A stretch of 22,927 bases of DNA from Pyropia haitanensis (GCA_008729055.1 SDUX01000064.1:1-22927); one strand, 5' to 3'; positions 7,736 to 16,749 are shown, counted from the stretch's first letter. Numbers and translations are program-made. The notes: generated by a model from the sequence alone, not told the origin.

Positions 7736-8870
7736 CCCCACAGGATGGGGCCGGCCTGCGCCTGCATGTAGGTTGGAAAAAACACCGTGGTCATGGCGAG
7801 CACCCCCGGCAGCGGGGCCTCCCCGCCCCCATTCACCCAACATCCGACAGGAAGACGACGGTCAGGGGGCGGTGGCCATTGACGGTGGCGCGGAGCCGGG
7901 ACAGCGTGGCCAGCACCCTGGGCGGGTGCTGGCCACCACGGCGGAGGCGTTCGGCGCAGGGGGGGGAGGTCGCCCCCGTCGGCAGCGGCGGCGGCGGCAG
8001 ACAAGACGGTAGCAGCCGTGGCGTCCCGCCCCCCGCTCCGCCTCCGCTTCCCGTGCGCGTTGAGGGTGGGGCGCAGCCCACCCCCCTCCCCCCTCCCACC
8101 CCCCCCCCAAACACGCCCGCCTCCACCCCCGGCGGCACAGCCCCCAGCTCGGGCCGCCCCAGCAGCGCCCCCACCGCCCGCACAAATCCCCCCCCACCAA
8201 GGAACCCCTCCCCCACGGGTGAGGGGTCCCGCCACGCCATCCCCGACAGGACCGCCCCATACAGCGCCGCCGGTGTCCCTGCCGGCACCGCGTCCACACT
8301 CACCAGGCGGGTGCGGGCCATCGCAGCGCACCCCGCCACCGCCGACAGGGCACAGGCCTTGCCTGTGGCGGGACCCCCCACGAGGAGGAGGGGGGATGTG
8401 GTCGTCGCCGCCGACAGGCGGAAGGAGGCCAGGACGGTGGCCAGCTGCGCGGACCGATGCGGGAGGGCCCGCGAGAGGGGCGCAAGCGCCGTGAGGAAGG
8501 TGGCGGTGGGGAAGGTGGGGGGTGGGCCCCCGCGTGGAGGGAGGGGGGGAGGGCTTCCAGACAGCGACAAAGTGGGAGATCGGGGAGGACGCATGGCGCC
8601 CGTTGGGGGAGGGCGGTGACGGGGGGGTGTGAAGGGGGGCGGGGGGGCATGTGGGCGGCGGGGGCGGGACGTGGGCGGGAGGGGGGGGGCGTCGGAGTGG
8701 GGGTGGCCACCGCCGCCGCGTTTGCGGCGGCGGCGGCAGCGGCGACGGCACAGGTTGCGGCGGCGAAGACGGCGGCGGCAGAGGCGGCTACCGCGGGCGC
8801 GGCGGCGGCAAAAGTGGCGGGGGTCGCCGCGTGGGCGGTGGGAAGGTCTCATTTTTAGGAAACGCGCCAT
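7736..8870 (-). pseudogene. AAA+ ATPase resembling origin recognition complex subunit 5, frameshifted and incomplete
   Basis: The frame starts with ATG at 8868-8870. After an Arg/Pro-rich N-terminus it encodes an AAA+ segment: RSAQLATVLASF, the P-loop LLLVGGPATGKACALSAVA, then TRLVSVDAVPAGTPAALYGAVL, and later AERLR and PLTVVFLSDV. The order resembles ORC5: helix, Walker A, the (V)N/DC-type strand, AERLR after Walker B, then the VLFLSE strand. One frame over, at the expected distance, VFFPTYMQAQAGPIL corresponds to the ORC5 FP-Y motif. A one-base shift between FLSDV and VFFP breaks the gene. The residue after the Walker A lysine is Ala, not Thr/Ser (8355-8357), and I see no clean Walker B, so ATP binding is doubtful. 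A Gly/Pro-rich insert separates the motifs. The first seven codons lie in the balanced-composition sequence adjoining the transposase, so the true start may be lost. The AAA+ call is firmer than the ORC5 call. Confidence 0.5.
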
Positions 8871-8889
8871 AAAATTCGCTCTCAGGCCC

Positions 8890-11748
8890 TCACAAATTGC
8901 TAAAGGGCTGTCGAGAAAACAAGACGAAGTGCCTACCCTCTCTAAACAGCGTCCCTACTGGTGAACTCACTGCGAGTAGAGGAACATACTTGCGTGAACC
9001 CCCTAGTGACGAGAAGCACTCCATCTCCCGAAACTTTTCCGCAAACCCATACTTGCCGCTTCGGTCAGCCGACGACTTGACACACTCAATGTATGCGAAT
9101 ACCATGGGCTGGTCCATCAGCACCACAGCGTAGTGCAATGCCTCGCCGTAGCTCGTCCGACGGAAGACCTCCACAGCCCCGTTGCGCGCTTGCCGCCTAT
9201 CTTCCGAGTCAATTGCGAGGAGCCAATTCCGTCGTCTCGCCTCCGATCGAAGCCGCGCTGACCCCGCGACGACGCCACTGCCCAGTTCGACACGGAAGTA
9301 CTTCTTGGCCAGGATGACATCTGGTAATTCGCGAACGTCTTCCAGACGCAAGGCAGCCTTCATGTGCTCCAATTCCGTATCAGACAGTTCCTCTGGAGCA
9401 AGACTTGGAGGCAACAACATGACTTGAATATCGTCATTCGACGGAAAGGCGTAGCTGCCCTTGGCAAGACCTGCACTAGCTGGGGTGCCAGTAGCGAACG
9501 CCCATTGACTTGGACAGTTTGTCTCACCAAACGCCGTTAAGAGTTCAGCTTCATACTTTCTCGTTATCGCGTTCGTCAGAGCCATATGGGGACGACTTCT
9601 TGACCGAATCAGCGATGACAGGGTCCCGATCGCTCGCTCAGTGGGGAATTGCCACCACACCCAGGCGGGACCACACGACATGAGGTTCGGAACTACGTCT
9701 AGCAAAATCGCTATAGGTAGGCGGCACAGGCTAAGTCGATCTGGTTGATGCCGGTAGACCTTGTCGTAAAATGTGGTACAGAAGTCCCGTAGGTTGGTTC
9801 TAATCGACGACACGTCGCTTCGGCTTAACGGTGTTGGTCGGAATAGAAGTCGGCACGCCAAACTTAAACACATAACCATGTTGAAGTACGCGTCAGGAAG
9901 TCGCCCCGCCAAGGTTGGCTGTGCTGTGCTCAAGATGAAGTACATCCAGTCCACAGCTTTGTACGACTTGTGGTGAAGGTTGACGTCTCGAAGAGCTCGA
10001 GCCTGTGCTCTGGGAACCGTTGCGCGAGCACCCCGAATTTCACGACCGATCAATGCGGCGTGGGCTTGTGTCAGCGCGTACTCTTCTGTGCTGCCACCGG
10101 GCACAGTCCATCGCCCTGCAAACAAGTCCCACAGCCTTGGGACAACATTCGATAAGATGAGGTGCATTGTATCGTATGGCACCAATGACGGACCTAATGA
10201 CCGCAAATACTTGAGGTGTGGGTATCGTTCTTCGTCTTCTGTACTGGGGCAGCTCAATAGGGAGTGACCTTTGATGCCACAATTCTTGACCAGTTCTTCG
10301 ACGGCGCTTCTTGGACCAGGCTCGCTGCGAAGACGGGCTACTTGGTTGACATTTGCGGCAAAGCCAGAGGTAGACCGCCGATCTTGCGATGGTTGGCCGA
10401 TCGAAAATAGCGGCTGTCCGGTGTGAGGATGCTTAGGCGGATAGTAGTACCTGGTACCTGAGTAGACGCCTTGAAAGTTTCGTAGCCGACCAGGCGTGCG
10501 CCCGCCGTTGCCCGTCATATTGAGCACTTTGTCTCCTGCCGGCATATCTGACGTGACCTGCAGAAGGTAGGCTCTCAGCGTGACGGTCTCATCAAGGCCA
10601 GCTACCTTCACGCCAGAAATTCCTTGCGAAAGTTGATTTAGCTCAGCTATGACGGGATGGAAAAACGATTCCAAGTCCGCCGGCTGGCCTGGTCCCGGCG
10701 TAACGCACAAGATCAGCTGGGATACGACCCGCGACCGCCGACTTGGCTCCAGGTTTAAGACCGTGACGACGATTGGCCAAGTGTCGAACCCTTGTTGCCT
10801 AAAAGCCTCGAAGCCATCGGTGGATAGGCTCAGCGCGATGTCGGTGTCAGCCGTGAAGTAGCCGTCAGCGACCAGCTTACGAAACGAAGACCCATCGTAC
10901 CAATCCCTAATCTGGTCAATGGGCTTGGTGGCGGCTTCTCGCGCGCTTTTCATAGTCGTCAGCATCTCGCTGCCAAGTACAGGATCGACCACCATCGCTG
11001 TGAGCCAAGGGATAAGCGACCAATATGTGACTTGCTTAATAGGGGCGCCAGCACTCGTCCGCCTAGGCGCCCCACACACTTGGCACTCTGAATCGGCCTC
11101 CTTAGTCCCTGCGTAAGCTTGGCAGCCCGCTGGACATGCATCGACCTTGGTGGTGTGAAGCTCAACCAGGCTGTTCACGAGCTGGTCGAGCGCCTCTGGA
11201 GTGCGACTGACAAGGTCGTGTCGGCGCTGTCGAAGCATGACCGCCGTAGCCTCCTTGGTTAGACCAAATTGAACTTTGTAAGTGTAGAAGACAACATCTT
11301 GTATGCTTGCTACAAAGGTCTCTACTGGTACACGCACGCCATTGGCTGCCACGTTTTCCTGATAGGCAGGGGTCGACACAGGATCGTCAACTGCTTGTCC
11401 TCTTGGAATCTCCAGGCCACCTTGTTCTGGGTCAGACACATCCAAAGTAGCCTGTGACTCGTAAATTGGTCCAACCTGGTCACTATCGTCAGAGCTCGTT
11501 GACCCACTCGATTCGGGAGGGGTCATGCTAGCCTCTTCCGGAGATAAATAGTTGGGCGGCGACGCTTGCACGGCTGATTGGCCTGGAGCGTGAGGAATCC
11601 TCCCAATAGATGTACCACTGTCATCGGGATCGGCCAATCTGCTCCGCTTGTGGGGGTTGTGGCGGAACCAGGTGGACCTGTGCACGGCCCGCCCGCCACA
11701 TCTGACGCAGTGGCACTGGCGACTCGCGTCTTCTGCTTGTCCTGGCAT
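8890..11748 (-). CDS. CACTA/EnSpm transposase (Tnp2 family), complete
   Basis: A 952-residue intact ORF from ATG 11746-11748. The N-terminus has a zinc-ribbon-like cluster (CHCVRCGG, residues 12-17, then a His pair), followed by an acidic linker. A second zinc cluster is C205, C209, C222 and C225 (CPAGC...ECQVC). The catalytic region matches Tnp2: LSTDGF with D311, then WPIVVTVLNL and ILCVTPGPGQPADLESF. Next come GIKGHSLL and YDTMHLIL with D526, and FPTERAIGTL with E704 followed by RSRSRPHMALTNAI. These are candidate D-D-E residues of an RNase H-fold transposase. It would cut and paste its own element, acting in the nucleus. Composition is near 50-55% GC against a much richer host sequence. 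A TATA box sits 72 bases upstream of the ATG. The stop codon is 19 bases from the ATG of the ORC5-like frame, and I found no CACTA terminal inverted repeats, so the element may be truncated or domesticated. Confidence 0.92.
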   Translation of the reverse strand: MPGQAEDASRQCHCVRCGGRAVHRSTWFRHNPHKRSRLADPDDSGTSIGRIPHAPGQSAVQASPPNYLSPEEASMTPPESSGSTSSDDSDQVGPIYESQATLDVSDPEQGGLEIPRGQAVDDPVSTPAYQENVAANGVRVPVETFVASIQDVVFYTYKVQFGLTKEATAVMLRQRRHDLVSRTPEALDQLVNSLVELHTTKVDACPAGCQAYAGTKEADSECQVCGAPRRTSAGAPIKQVTYWSLIPWLTAMVVDPVLGSEMLTTMKSAREAATKPIDQIRDWYDGSSFRKLVADGYFTADTDIALSLSTDGFEAFRQQGFDTWPIVVTVLNLEPSRRSRVVSQLILCVTPGPGQPADLESFFHPVIAELNQLSQGISGVKVAGLDETVTLRAYLLQVTSDMPAGDKVLNMTGNGGRTPGRLRNFQGVYSGTRYYYPPKHPHTGQPLFSIGQPSQDRRSTSGFAANVNQVARLRSEPGPRSAVEELVKNCGIKGHSLLSCPSTEDEERYPHLKYLRSLGPSLVPYDTMHLILSNVVPRLWDLFAGRWTVPGGSTEEYALTQAHAALIGREIRGARATVPRAQARALRDVNLHHKSYKAVDWMYFILSTAQPTLAGRLPDAYFNMVMCLSLACRLLFRPTPLSRSDVSSIRTNLRDFCTTFYDKVYRHQPDRLSLCRLPIAILLDVVPNLMSCGPAWVWWQFPTERAIGTLSSLIRSRSRPHMALTNAITRKYEAELLTAFGETNCPSQWAFATGTPASAGLAKGSYAFPSNDDIQVMLLPPSLAPEELSDTELEHMKAALRLEDVRELPDVILAKKYFRVELGSGVVAGSARLRSEARRRNWLLAIDSEDRRQARNGAVEVFRRTSYGEALHYAVVLMDQPMVFAYIECVKSSADRSGKYGFAEKFREMECFSSLGGSRKYVPLLAVSSPVGTLFREGRHFVLFSRQPFSNL

Positions 11749-11819
11749 CGTGGCTTGTCCAGCACGCAGTGCACGTCGGAGGGACCTGCGGCGTCACAGC
11801 CGGGAACATGTCGCGACGC

Positions 11820-11826
11820 TTTTATA
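11820..11826 (-). promoter_or_regulatory. TATA box (TATAAAA) of the transposase gene
   Basis: The minus strand reads CTCTATAAAAGC. A start near 11795 gives a leader of about 45 bases before ATG 11748. A C/G homopolymer lies immediately upstream (11831-11845). Confidence 0.7.
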
Positions 11827-11951
11827 GAGTCTGCCCCCCCCCCCCCCTCCCCCAGCGCACTCAGAGCCCCTCTGCGTTCTCAGTCCCAGCCACTCGGCTC
11901 CCTTTGAAAGGCCAAACCAGAATCATCGGGAGCCGTGTAGGTCTCACTCTG

Positions 11952-11985
11952 GAACTTTCACAGAGGGCGCGTGACTCTTCCAGAA
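11952..11985. promoter_or_regulatory. Two heat-shock-element-like dimers upstream of the transposase TATA box
   Basis: GAActTTC (11952-11959) and TTCcaGAA (11978-11985) are both correctly spaced inverted nGAAn/nTTCn pairs, 18 bases apart and about 130-160 bases upstream of the TATA box. CCAGAA also recurs near 12019-12035. Each dimer is short enough to occur by chance. Confidence 0.3.
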
Positions 11986-12079
11986 CACTCGTGTCGCGAC
12001 TGGAACATGCTGGTGACGCCCAGAAGCGTCCAGAAGACAGCCTCTCAACCAGTGAGCGGGCCCGATGAGATCCAAATAA

Positions 12080-12217
12080 ACGGGATATCCATCAATTTCC
12101 GTGATCTCCGGGTTTGATGATCCCCAGACGGCGCCCGACCGGGTCAGAAAAAACGGGATATCAATCAATTTCCGTGATATCCGGGTTAGAAATGCTGGAT
12201 ATCCCGATTATTTCCGC
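12080..12217. repeat. Repeated GATATCC / CGGAAAT motif block (possible transposon subterminal repeats)
   Basis: Two near-identical units of about 38 bases lie at 12080-12117 and 12150-12187. Each has CGGGATATC, a TTTCCGTGAT core and a rightward ATCCGGG, making imperfect dyads. A third, inverted piece, GGATATCCCG with ATTATTTCCG, is at 12197-12217. On the minus strand CGGAAAT followed by GATATCC therefore appears three times. Clustered short motifs of this kind at the 5' end of a CACTA transposase gene resemble the subterminal repeats bound by the transposase. The abrupt return to GCC-rich sequence at 12218 suggests an element border. Confidence 0.5.
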
Positions 12218-12222
12218 CGTAG

Positions 12223-12923
12223 GGCGGCGGCGGCGGTGGCGCCGCCGCCGCCGCGGCCGGGCGCGCCAAAGGCGCCAAAGGCGACGCCTCCTCCTACACC
12301 GCTGCCTGCCGCGCGCGCCTCGCCGACCGCTTCCAGGCGCTGCGCGAGACGCTCCCCCCCGACGCGGTCGCCGGCGTCAACCACAAGGCGGCGCTGCTGG
12401 GCGTCGCGGCCGCCTGCCTGCGGCGGCTGCTCGCCGACACGGCGGGCCTGCAGGTCGCGCTCGCGCTGAGTAGCGCGCCCCGCCTCGACGCCTGGGTCGC
12501 CGCCGTCGTCGCGGCCGCGCCGACCGTTGCCGACGCGATGGAGGGGGGGATGGCCCTCTTTTGTGACCGCACGGGGTGGGCGGCGGGGGAGTACTGGGAG
12601 GTGGAGCGGGGGGGAGGGGAGGGGGGGGCGCCAAGGGGGGGGAGTCCGTCACGTCGGCGGTGACCGCTGACGGTGGTCCCGGTGCGGCGGGGGAGGGGGG
12701 GTGGGGGGCGCGCACGGCGGGGGGGGGGAGCGCGGCCTCGTCCTCCGCCGCGTGCGCGCGACGATTGGGCCCGCGTACGGCGGCGCGGGCGGCGAGCGCC
12801 CGCGCTGGCTGCCGCCCTCGTTTGTGACGCCGCCACCCCCCCCCGCCCCCCCCCCCACCGCCGCAGGGGCGCACGGCCGAGGCGGCGGTGGCGGCGGCGG
12901 CAGCGGCGGCGACGGCGTCGGCA

Positions 12924-12970
<47 letters not shown>

Positions 12971-13430
12971 CCCCCCCCCCCCCCCATCCCCCTCCCCTCC
13001 CCCCCGGCGCGGCGGCCGGCGCCACCGCCGCCACCACCGCCCTCACCGCCTTTTGCGCGGCGTCCCGGGACGTGACGTTTGCCCCCCACGTGGGCGTCCC
13101 CGGCCGCGTCTACGCCACCCTCCGCCCCGAGTGGCTCACCGGCCTCCCGTCGGCGCCCGCCGCCACGTTTGTGCGCGCGCGGCTGGCCGCCGCGACGGGC
13201 GTCCGCACCGTGCTGGCGGTGCCCCTGACGGTGGGGGGGTGGTGACGGGCGTCGCCGCGTGGTACGATACGCGCGACCGGCCGTACGAGGCGGCGACGGC
13301 GGAGCTGGCCGCCCGCATCGCGGGGGAGCTGGGCAACGCGTACGGGGCGCGGCAGATGGGTCGGGCGGGTGGGGGGAGGGGGGAGGCAGAGAGGGAGGGG
13401 GGGGAGGCTGACGCGGTTTTTTTCGCCTAG
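12223..13430 (+). pseudogene. bHLH-GAF transcriptional regulator, 5'-truncated and frameshifted
   Basis: The frame opens after TAG 12220-12222 and has no start ATG before the first domain. It encodes a bHLH: SSYTAACRARLADRFQALR, a loop, NHKAALLGVAAACLRRLL, then LALSSAPRLDAW. The basic region lacks the His and Glu that contact an E-box in MYC-type proteins. A GAF-like domain follows: MALFCDRTGWAAGEYWEVE, a Gly/Pro-rich insert (12600-13010), then GVPGRVYATLRPEWL and FVRARLAAATGVRTVLAVPL. In the next frame it continues with VVTGVAAWYDTRDRPYEAA and a final helix, ending at TAG 13428-13430. The frame switch at 13233-13239 is a run of seven Gs, and at least one more switch lies near 12600-12700. 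bHLH plus GAF suggests a ligand- or redox-responsive regulator. The gene starts exactly where the transposon-like repeats end, so its 5' end was probably displaced. The domain calls are firm; the intactness of the gene is not. Confidence 0.6.
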
Positions 13431-14968
13431 AGGGTGGGGGGAGGAAGGAAGGGGGGGGCGGGCACAGGAAGGGGGGGGGGGGGGGGGAGGGGCTTGGGGA
13501 GGGAGGGTGGCCACGGCGGCCCTCCGCATGCATGCAGGACGCCCCCGGTTGGGCGGGGGTACGTTGGGCGGCGGCGGCAGAGGACTGGCAAAGTGGGTAC
13601 ATCGCGGTGGATGGGGGCGGGGGTGGCGCCGACTGGGGCGAGTGCCGCGCCGCGGCTGGCCCAGACCACCCGAGGAAACCATAGGGAATGGGCGGGGCGG
13701 AGGGGGGACGCGGCGGCCGGCTCTGTCCCCGTCTCCCCTTTGACAGACGTTGGCCGCCGAGAGAGGGTAGAGGCTGGGACGGCACGGCCCGCCGCCGCGG
13801 GCACCTCCCCGCGCCCGCCCGCCACCCCGTCGGGACGGCAGCCCCCACCACCGCAGGCGGACGCAGGGGGAGACGCAAGCGTCGGAGCGGGGCGCCACCG
13901 CCGGCGTCCGTCCCCGCGCAACACACTGGCGCAGGCGCCGGGGGGGGAGGCGGCCGCCAATGGTCGCGCGAGGGGGGGGGGCACACCCCCACCTCTGCCA
14001 CGCTGTGGCGGTCGGGGGTGGACGTCCTCCCGCGCAAGCGGGGACGGCACACTCCGCCCTCGCCGGACGGGAAGGGGGTGTCTTCCTCCGCCGGGGTCGG
14101 GCCGGGACTTTCCCCCGCTCGAGGGAGCTTCGCCCTCGGCAGCGGCGCATGGACTTGTCCCCGCCAGAGGCTGTCACGCTGTATTGTAGACAGTCAGTCA
14201 CGTACTTACCGATGTCCATAGGCACCCAGCGCCACCCGCCAGACAGCTGTAGGCAGTGCCAGCTGGCAACGGGGGGCTGACACCACCATCGCCCCGCGGG
14301 CGCCGCCGCTCCACCGCCCCCCCCGCGTGGGGCGGCGGCCCGCCGCGCACACCCAATGACCGCGCGATAGACGTCCGTCCCCGATGCGCTCTGAACAGCG
14401 CCGTCGCGGCGGGTTGGCGTGCGCGCGTCGACGGGTGCGGCAGCGGTGACGGCCAGGGTGGCGGCGACCGCGGCCGCGGCGGCGGGTAGGGGGGTGGCGG
14501 TGGTGGCGCTGGCAGACGCCGCCGCCACCGCCACTCAGGACGGCGGTGCTGGCGGCCGCACCACCCAGAGTGGCGGTGGTGGTGGTCGACGTCATCCCCC
14601 TCGTGCATCGGCGACTGGCAGGTGCGGGCGGGCGGTGCCCTATCCGGGCCTGCCAGTGGACATCGCTGCTGGGTGGCCGCTGGCCAGCGTCACCCACGCC
14701 CGCACTCCGCTCCCTCCTCTCCCCCGCTTTCTGCCCCCTGTTCCCTTTTCTGTTTCGACGGCCGCCGCTTGCCGGCGCTCCTCCGCCACCCGCCCCGCCA
14801 TTGTGCCGTCATCTCCTTTGACAGGAGCTCTGCTGGGACGCGTCGGTCCTCGCGCCCGCCTGCCATGCGCCCGCGGGGTGCGCCCGCTCGCCGCGTCCGG
14901 TGCGCGCCTACGTCAGCCGACGCACACCGGTTCTGGGAGGGGGGACGGCGCGCAGCTGGTGGGCCGCG
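13431..14968. other. GC-rich stretch with no recognised gene
   Basis: Many long open frames exist on both strands, but they are Gly/Arg/Pro/Ala shadows with no recognisable domain. Poly-G tracts occur near 13470-13490. A slightly more complex patch at 14150-14280 shows no motif. A frame starting MAVAAASASATTATPL on the minus strand near 14534 could be an N-terminal targeting sequence, but nothing recognisable follows. Confidence 0.5.
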
Positions 14969-15123
14969 GCGCTTCCCTCGTCACGGCCTGACTCGGGCGG
15001 GCGGGCGGGGCGGACGGGTGCGGCGGGGTGGCGTGAAGTGCCGTGGGATGAGGTGATGTAGAGAGGAAGGGTGATTGGGCAGGGGGGGGGGGGGAGCGGC
15101 GGTGCGCTTCCCTCGTCACGGCC
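14969..15123. repeat. 20-bp direct repeat, 135 bp apart
   Basis: GCGCTTCCCTCGTCACGGCC occurs exactly at 14969-14988 and 15104-15123. GC-rich but less similar sequence (GGGCGGGCGGGGCGG) follows each copy. This looks like an old tandem duplication of about 135 bp. Confidence 0.75.
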
Positions 15124-15472
15124 GACACTGACGTGGGGCGGAAGGGGCGGGCGGGGCGGCTGGCTGATTAACCCCGTGCCCCGCTGGAGGCGGATTTCCC
15201 CAGCGGCGGGTGGCCGCGTGGTGGACGTACAGGCACGCACAGCCGCGGGGGTGGCGTGTGGGCGCGCCCACCCGTCCGTTCACCCCCCCCCCCTCGTCCG
15301 CGTGACGCTGAGCTCTGGCTGACGGTGCCACCATAGGGACGGCACCGGGCGTCGCGTGTGTCCCTGCGTGGGGTGGCTGGCCCGCGCGGGTCGATGGCAG
15401 AGCTCGCCGCGTGATGGAGAGGAAGGCGGGCATGGAGGGCACGCGTTGCAGCACAAGGGGGAGAAGCGTGTG

Positions 15473-15479
15473 TATAAAG
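15473..15479 (+). promoter_or_regulatory. TATA box (TATAAAG)
   Basis: GTGTATAAAGGG is a clear TATA element in GC-rich sequence. A start near 15503 leads, after a pyrimidine-rich leader of about 290 bases, to the ATG at 15790. Confidence 0.55.
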
Positions 15480-15789
15480 GGACGACGGTGGCTGCCTCCT
15501 TGGTGCGGTTGCTGTCCCACACCATCCCAAGCACAGCCGCTCACGCACCACTCACCCGCCTCCAACAACCGCGGTATTTGCCGCCTTTGGCTCTACCCTC
15601 TCCACCCTCCCCACCCTCCTTTCTTTCCACGTTCGCCACCCATCCCGTTCTGCCCACCCGTCCCGCGCTTTTCGCCCCCACCGGACCCCCTTGCCCACTA
15701 CCACACCCCCTGGACCACTGTCGACGAGGTGACTCTCCTCGGCCGAGCACCCCCTCCCTCCCTCTTACCTTCCTCACCTCACCGGCGCC

Positions 15790-15885
15790 ATGTATTCGAG
15801 CAAGCCCCCCGCGAGCGGCGGCAACCCGCCCGTATCCGCTGGCGACTGGTCGCTCGAGACGTCCGACGCCGCCGAGGCTGCCTAG
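15790..15885 (+). CDS. Short ORF (31 aa) behind a TATA box
   Basis: ATG at 15790 is in good context (GGCGCCATGT) and starts MYSSKPPASGG. The frame stops at TAG 15883-15885 after 31 codons with GC-rich third positions and an acidic C-terminus (DWSLETSDAAEAA). The sequence is unrecognised. It is either a genuine short peptide or upstream ORF, or the start of a longer decayed frame that continues to 16101. The nearest upstream promoter is the TATA box at 15473. Confidence 0.35.
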   Translation: MYSSKPPASGGNPPVSAGDWSLETSDAAEAA

Positions 15886-16101
15886 CGTCAGGGCTGACCT
15901 GGTCGATCTGCCGAGGAGGCGCCCGCCATCGTCGACCTCTAGGGCGGCTCCGCCCGCTGGCGACTGCAGCGGCGGCGGGCCGTCTCCACCATTGTGGCCT
16001 GGTACCGTAGCGCGCGTAGGAGAACCCCCTGTAGGTTGCGGGACGCGGTAGCCAAGGTCGGCTGGATCCACCTGCCGATGAGTTGGTCGTGCCCGCTGTA
16101 G
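15886..16101 (+). pseudogene. Degenerate continuation of the 15790 reading frame
   Basis: Beyond the TAG at 15883 the same frame stays compositionally coding-like (for example AEEAPAIVDL, then RRRAVSTIVAWYRSARRR and RLRDAVAKVGWI). It is interrupted by TGA 15895-15897 and TAG 15940-15942 and ends at TAG 16099-16101. Each of the first three stops is a single C-to-T change from a sense codon (CAG or CGA). No known family was recognised. Confidence 0.3.
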
Positions 16102-16152
16102 AGTGCCCGCGTAGACACGAGCGCAGTCGCACCGACGCTGGTGCGCTGTGTG

Positions 16153-16172
16153 TTAAATTATTTCTAATTTAA
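16153..16172. terminator. AT-rich perfect hairpin (TTAAATT...AATTTAA)
   Basis: TTAAATT (16153-16159) and AATTTAA (16166-16172) form a 7-bp perfect inverted repeat around a 6-base loop, isolated in GC-rich DNA. It follows the decayed frame that ends at 16101 and could mark a transcript 3' end, but eukaryotic termination does not require such a hairpin. Confidence 0.3.
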
Positions 16173-16539
16173 AGCTAGTTTTCTTCTGGTCATCCCAGTC
16201 GTCCGGCTCGGCGTAGGCGTCCTCTCCCCCTCTGCTACCCAACCCGTGTGTGTCCATGGGGCCAACAGCTGCTGGCCCAGCGGTGGGGGCCAAGGGGTCG
16301 GTATGGCTGTGGCGGACGACACGGTGGGTGGTGGCATGGCCCGTCGGTCGCTGAAACTGTGGCCCCGCATTGCACCAGGCCCCACCGCGGGAGGCCCTTC
16401 CGTGAGCTCCTCGCGCGGTGACTTCCGACGCATCGGCGTTGCAACGCGAAGGCAGAGGGGGGTGGGCTGAGGGCTGGGGTGCGGGGGATTGAGGGGAGCG
16501 CGGTGCGTAGGACCAAGAGGATTGGATGCGGGCCAAGCA

Positions 16540-16666
16540 GCCGCGGAAGCAGAGTTCGGTGAGGGGCCCTATCCAGTTCTAGAGCGGGCGGTATGTGCTA
16601 CTGGCCGCGGCAGCAGAGTTTACCGAGGGGCCCGTCCGGTCGTCGAGCAGCCGATGTGTGCTACCG
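16540..16666. repeat. Two tandem 64/63-bp repeats
   Basis: Unit 1 (16540-16603) and unit 2 (16604-16666) share GCCGCGGMAGCAGAGTT, GAGGGGCCC and ATGTGTGCTAC-type blocks. The one-base length difference puts the units in different frames, so they are unlikely to be a translated repeat on the plus strand. Confidence 0.7.
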
Positions 16667-16749
16667 ACGAGAGCTCCGTACGCAAGCCGCGTGTGGGCGG
16701 ATGTTGGTGTCCCTTTGCCCCACTGTGGGGGCCAATAGGCGCACTGCGT

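Noticed and set aside
7393..8619. Long plus-strand open frame of 408 codons
   Set aside because: It lies opposite the AAA+ motifs, is Pro/Arg/Ala low complexity and has no domain; it is an antisense shadow of GC-rich sequence.
12649..14534. Long minus-strand open frames opposite and beyond the bHLH-GAF gene
   Set aside because: They are antisense to the recognised domains in part and Pro/Arg-rich throughout, with no family features.
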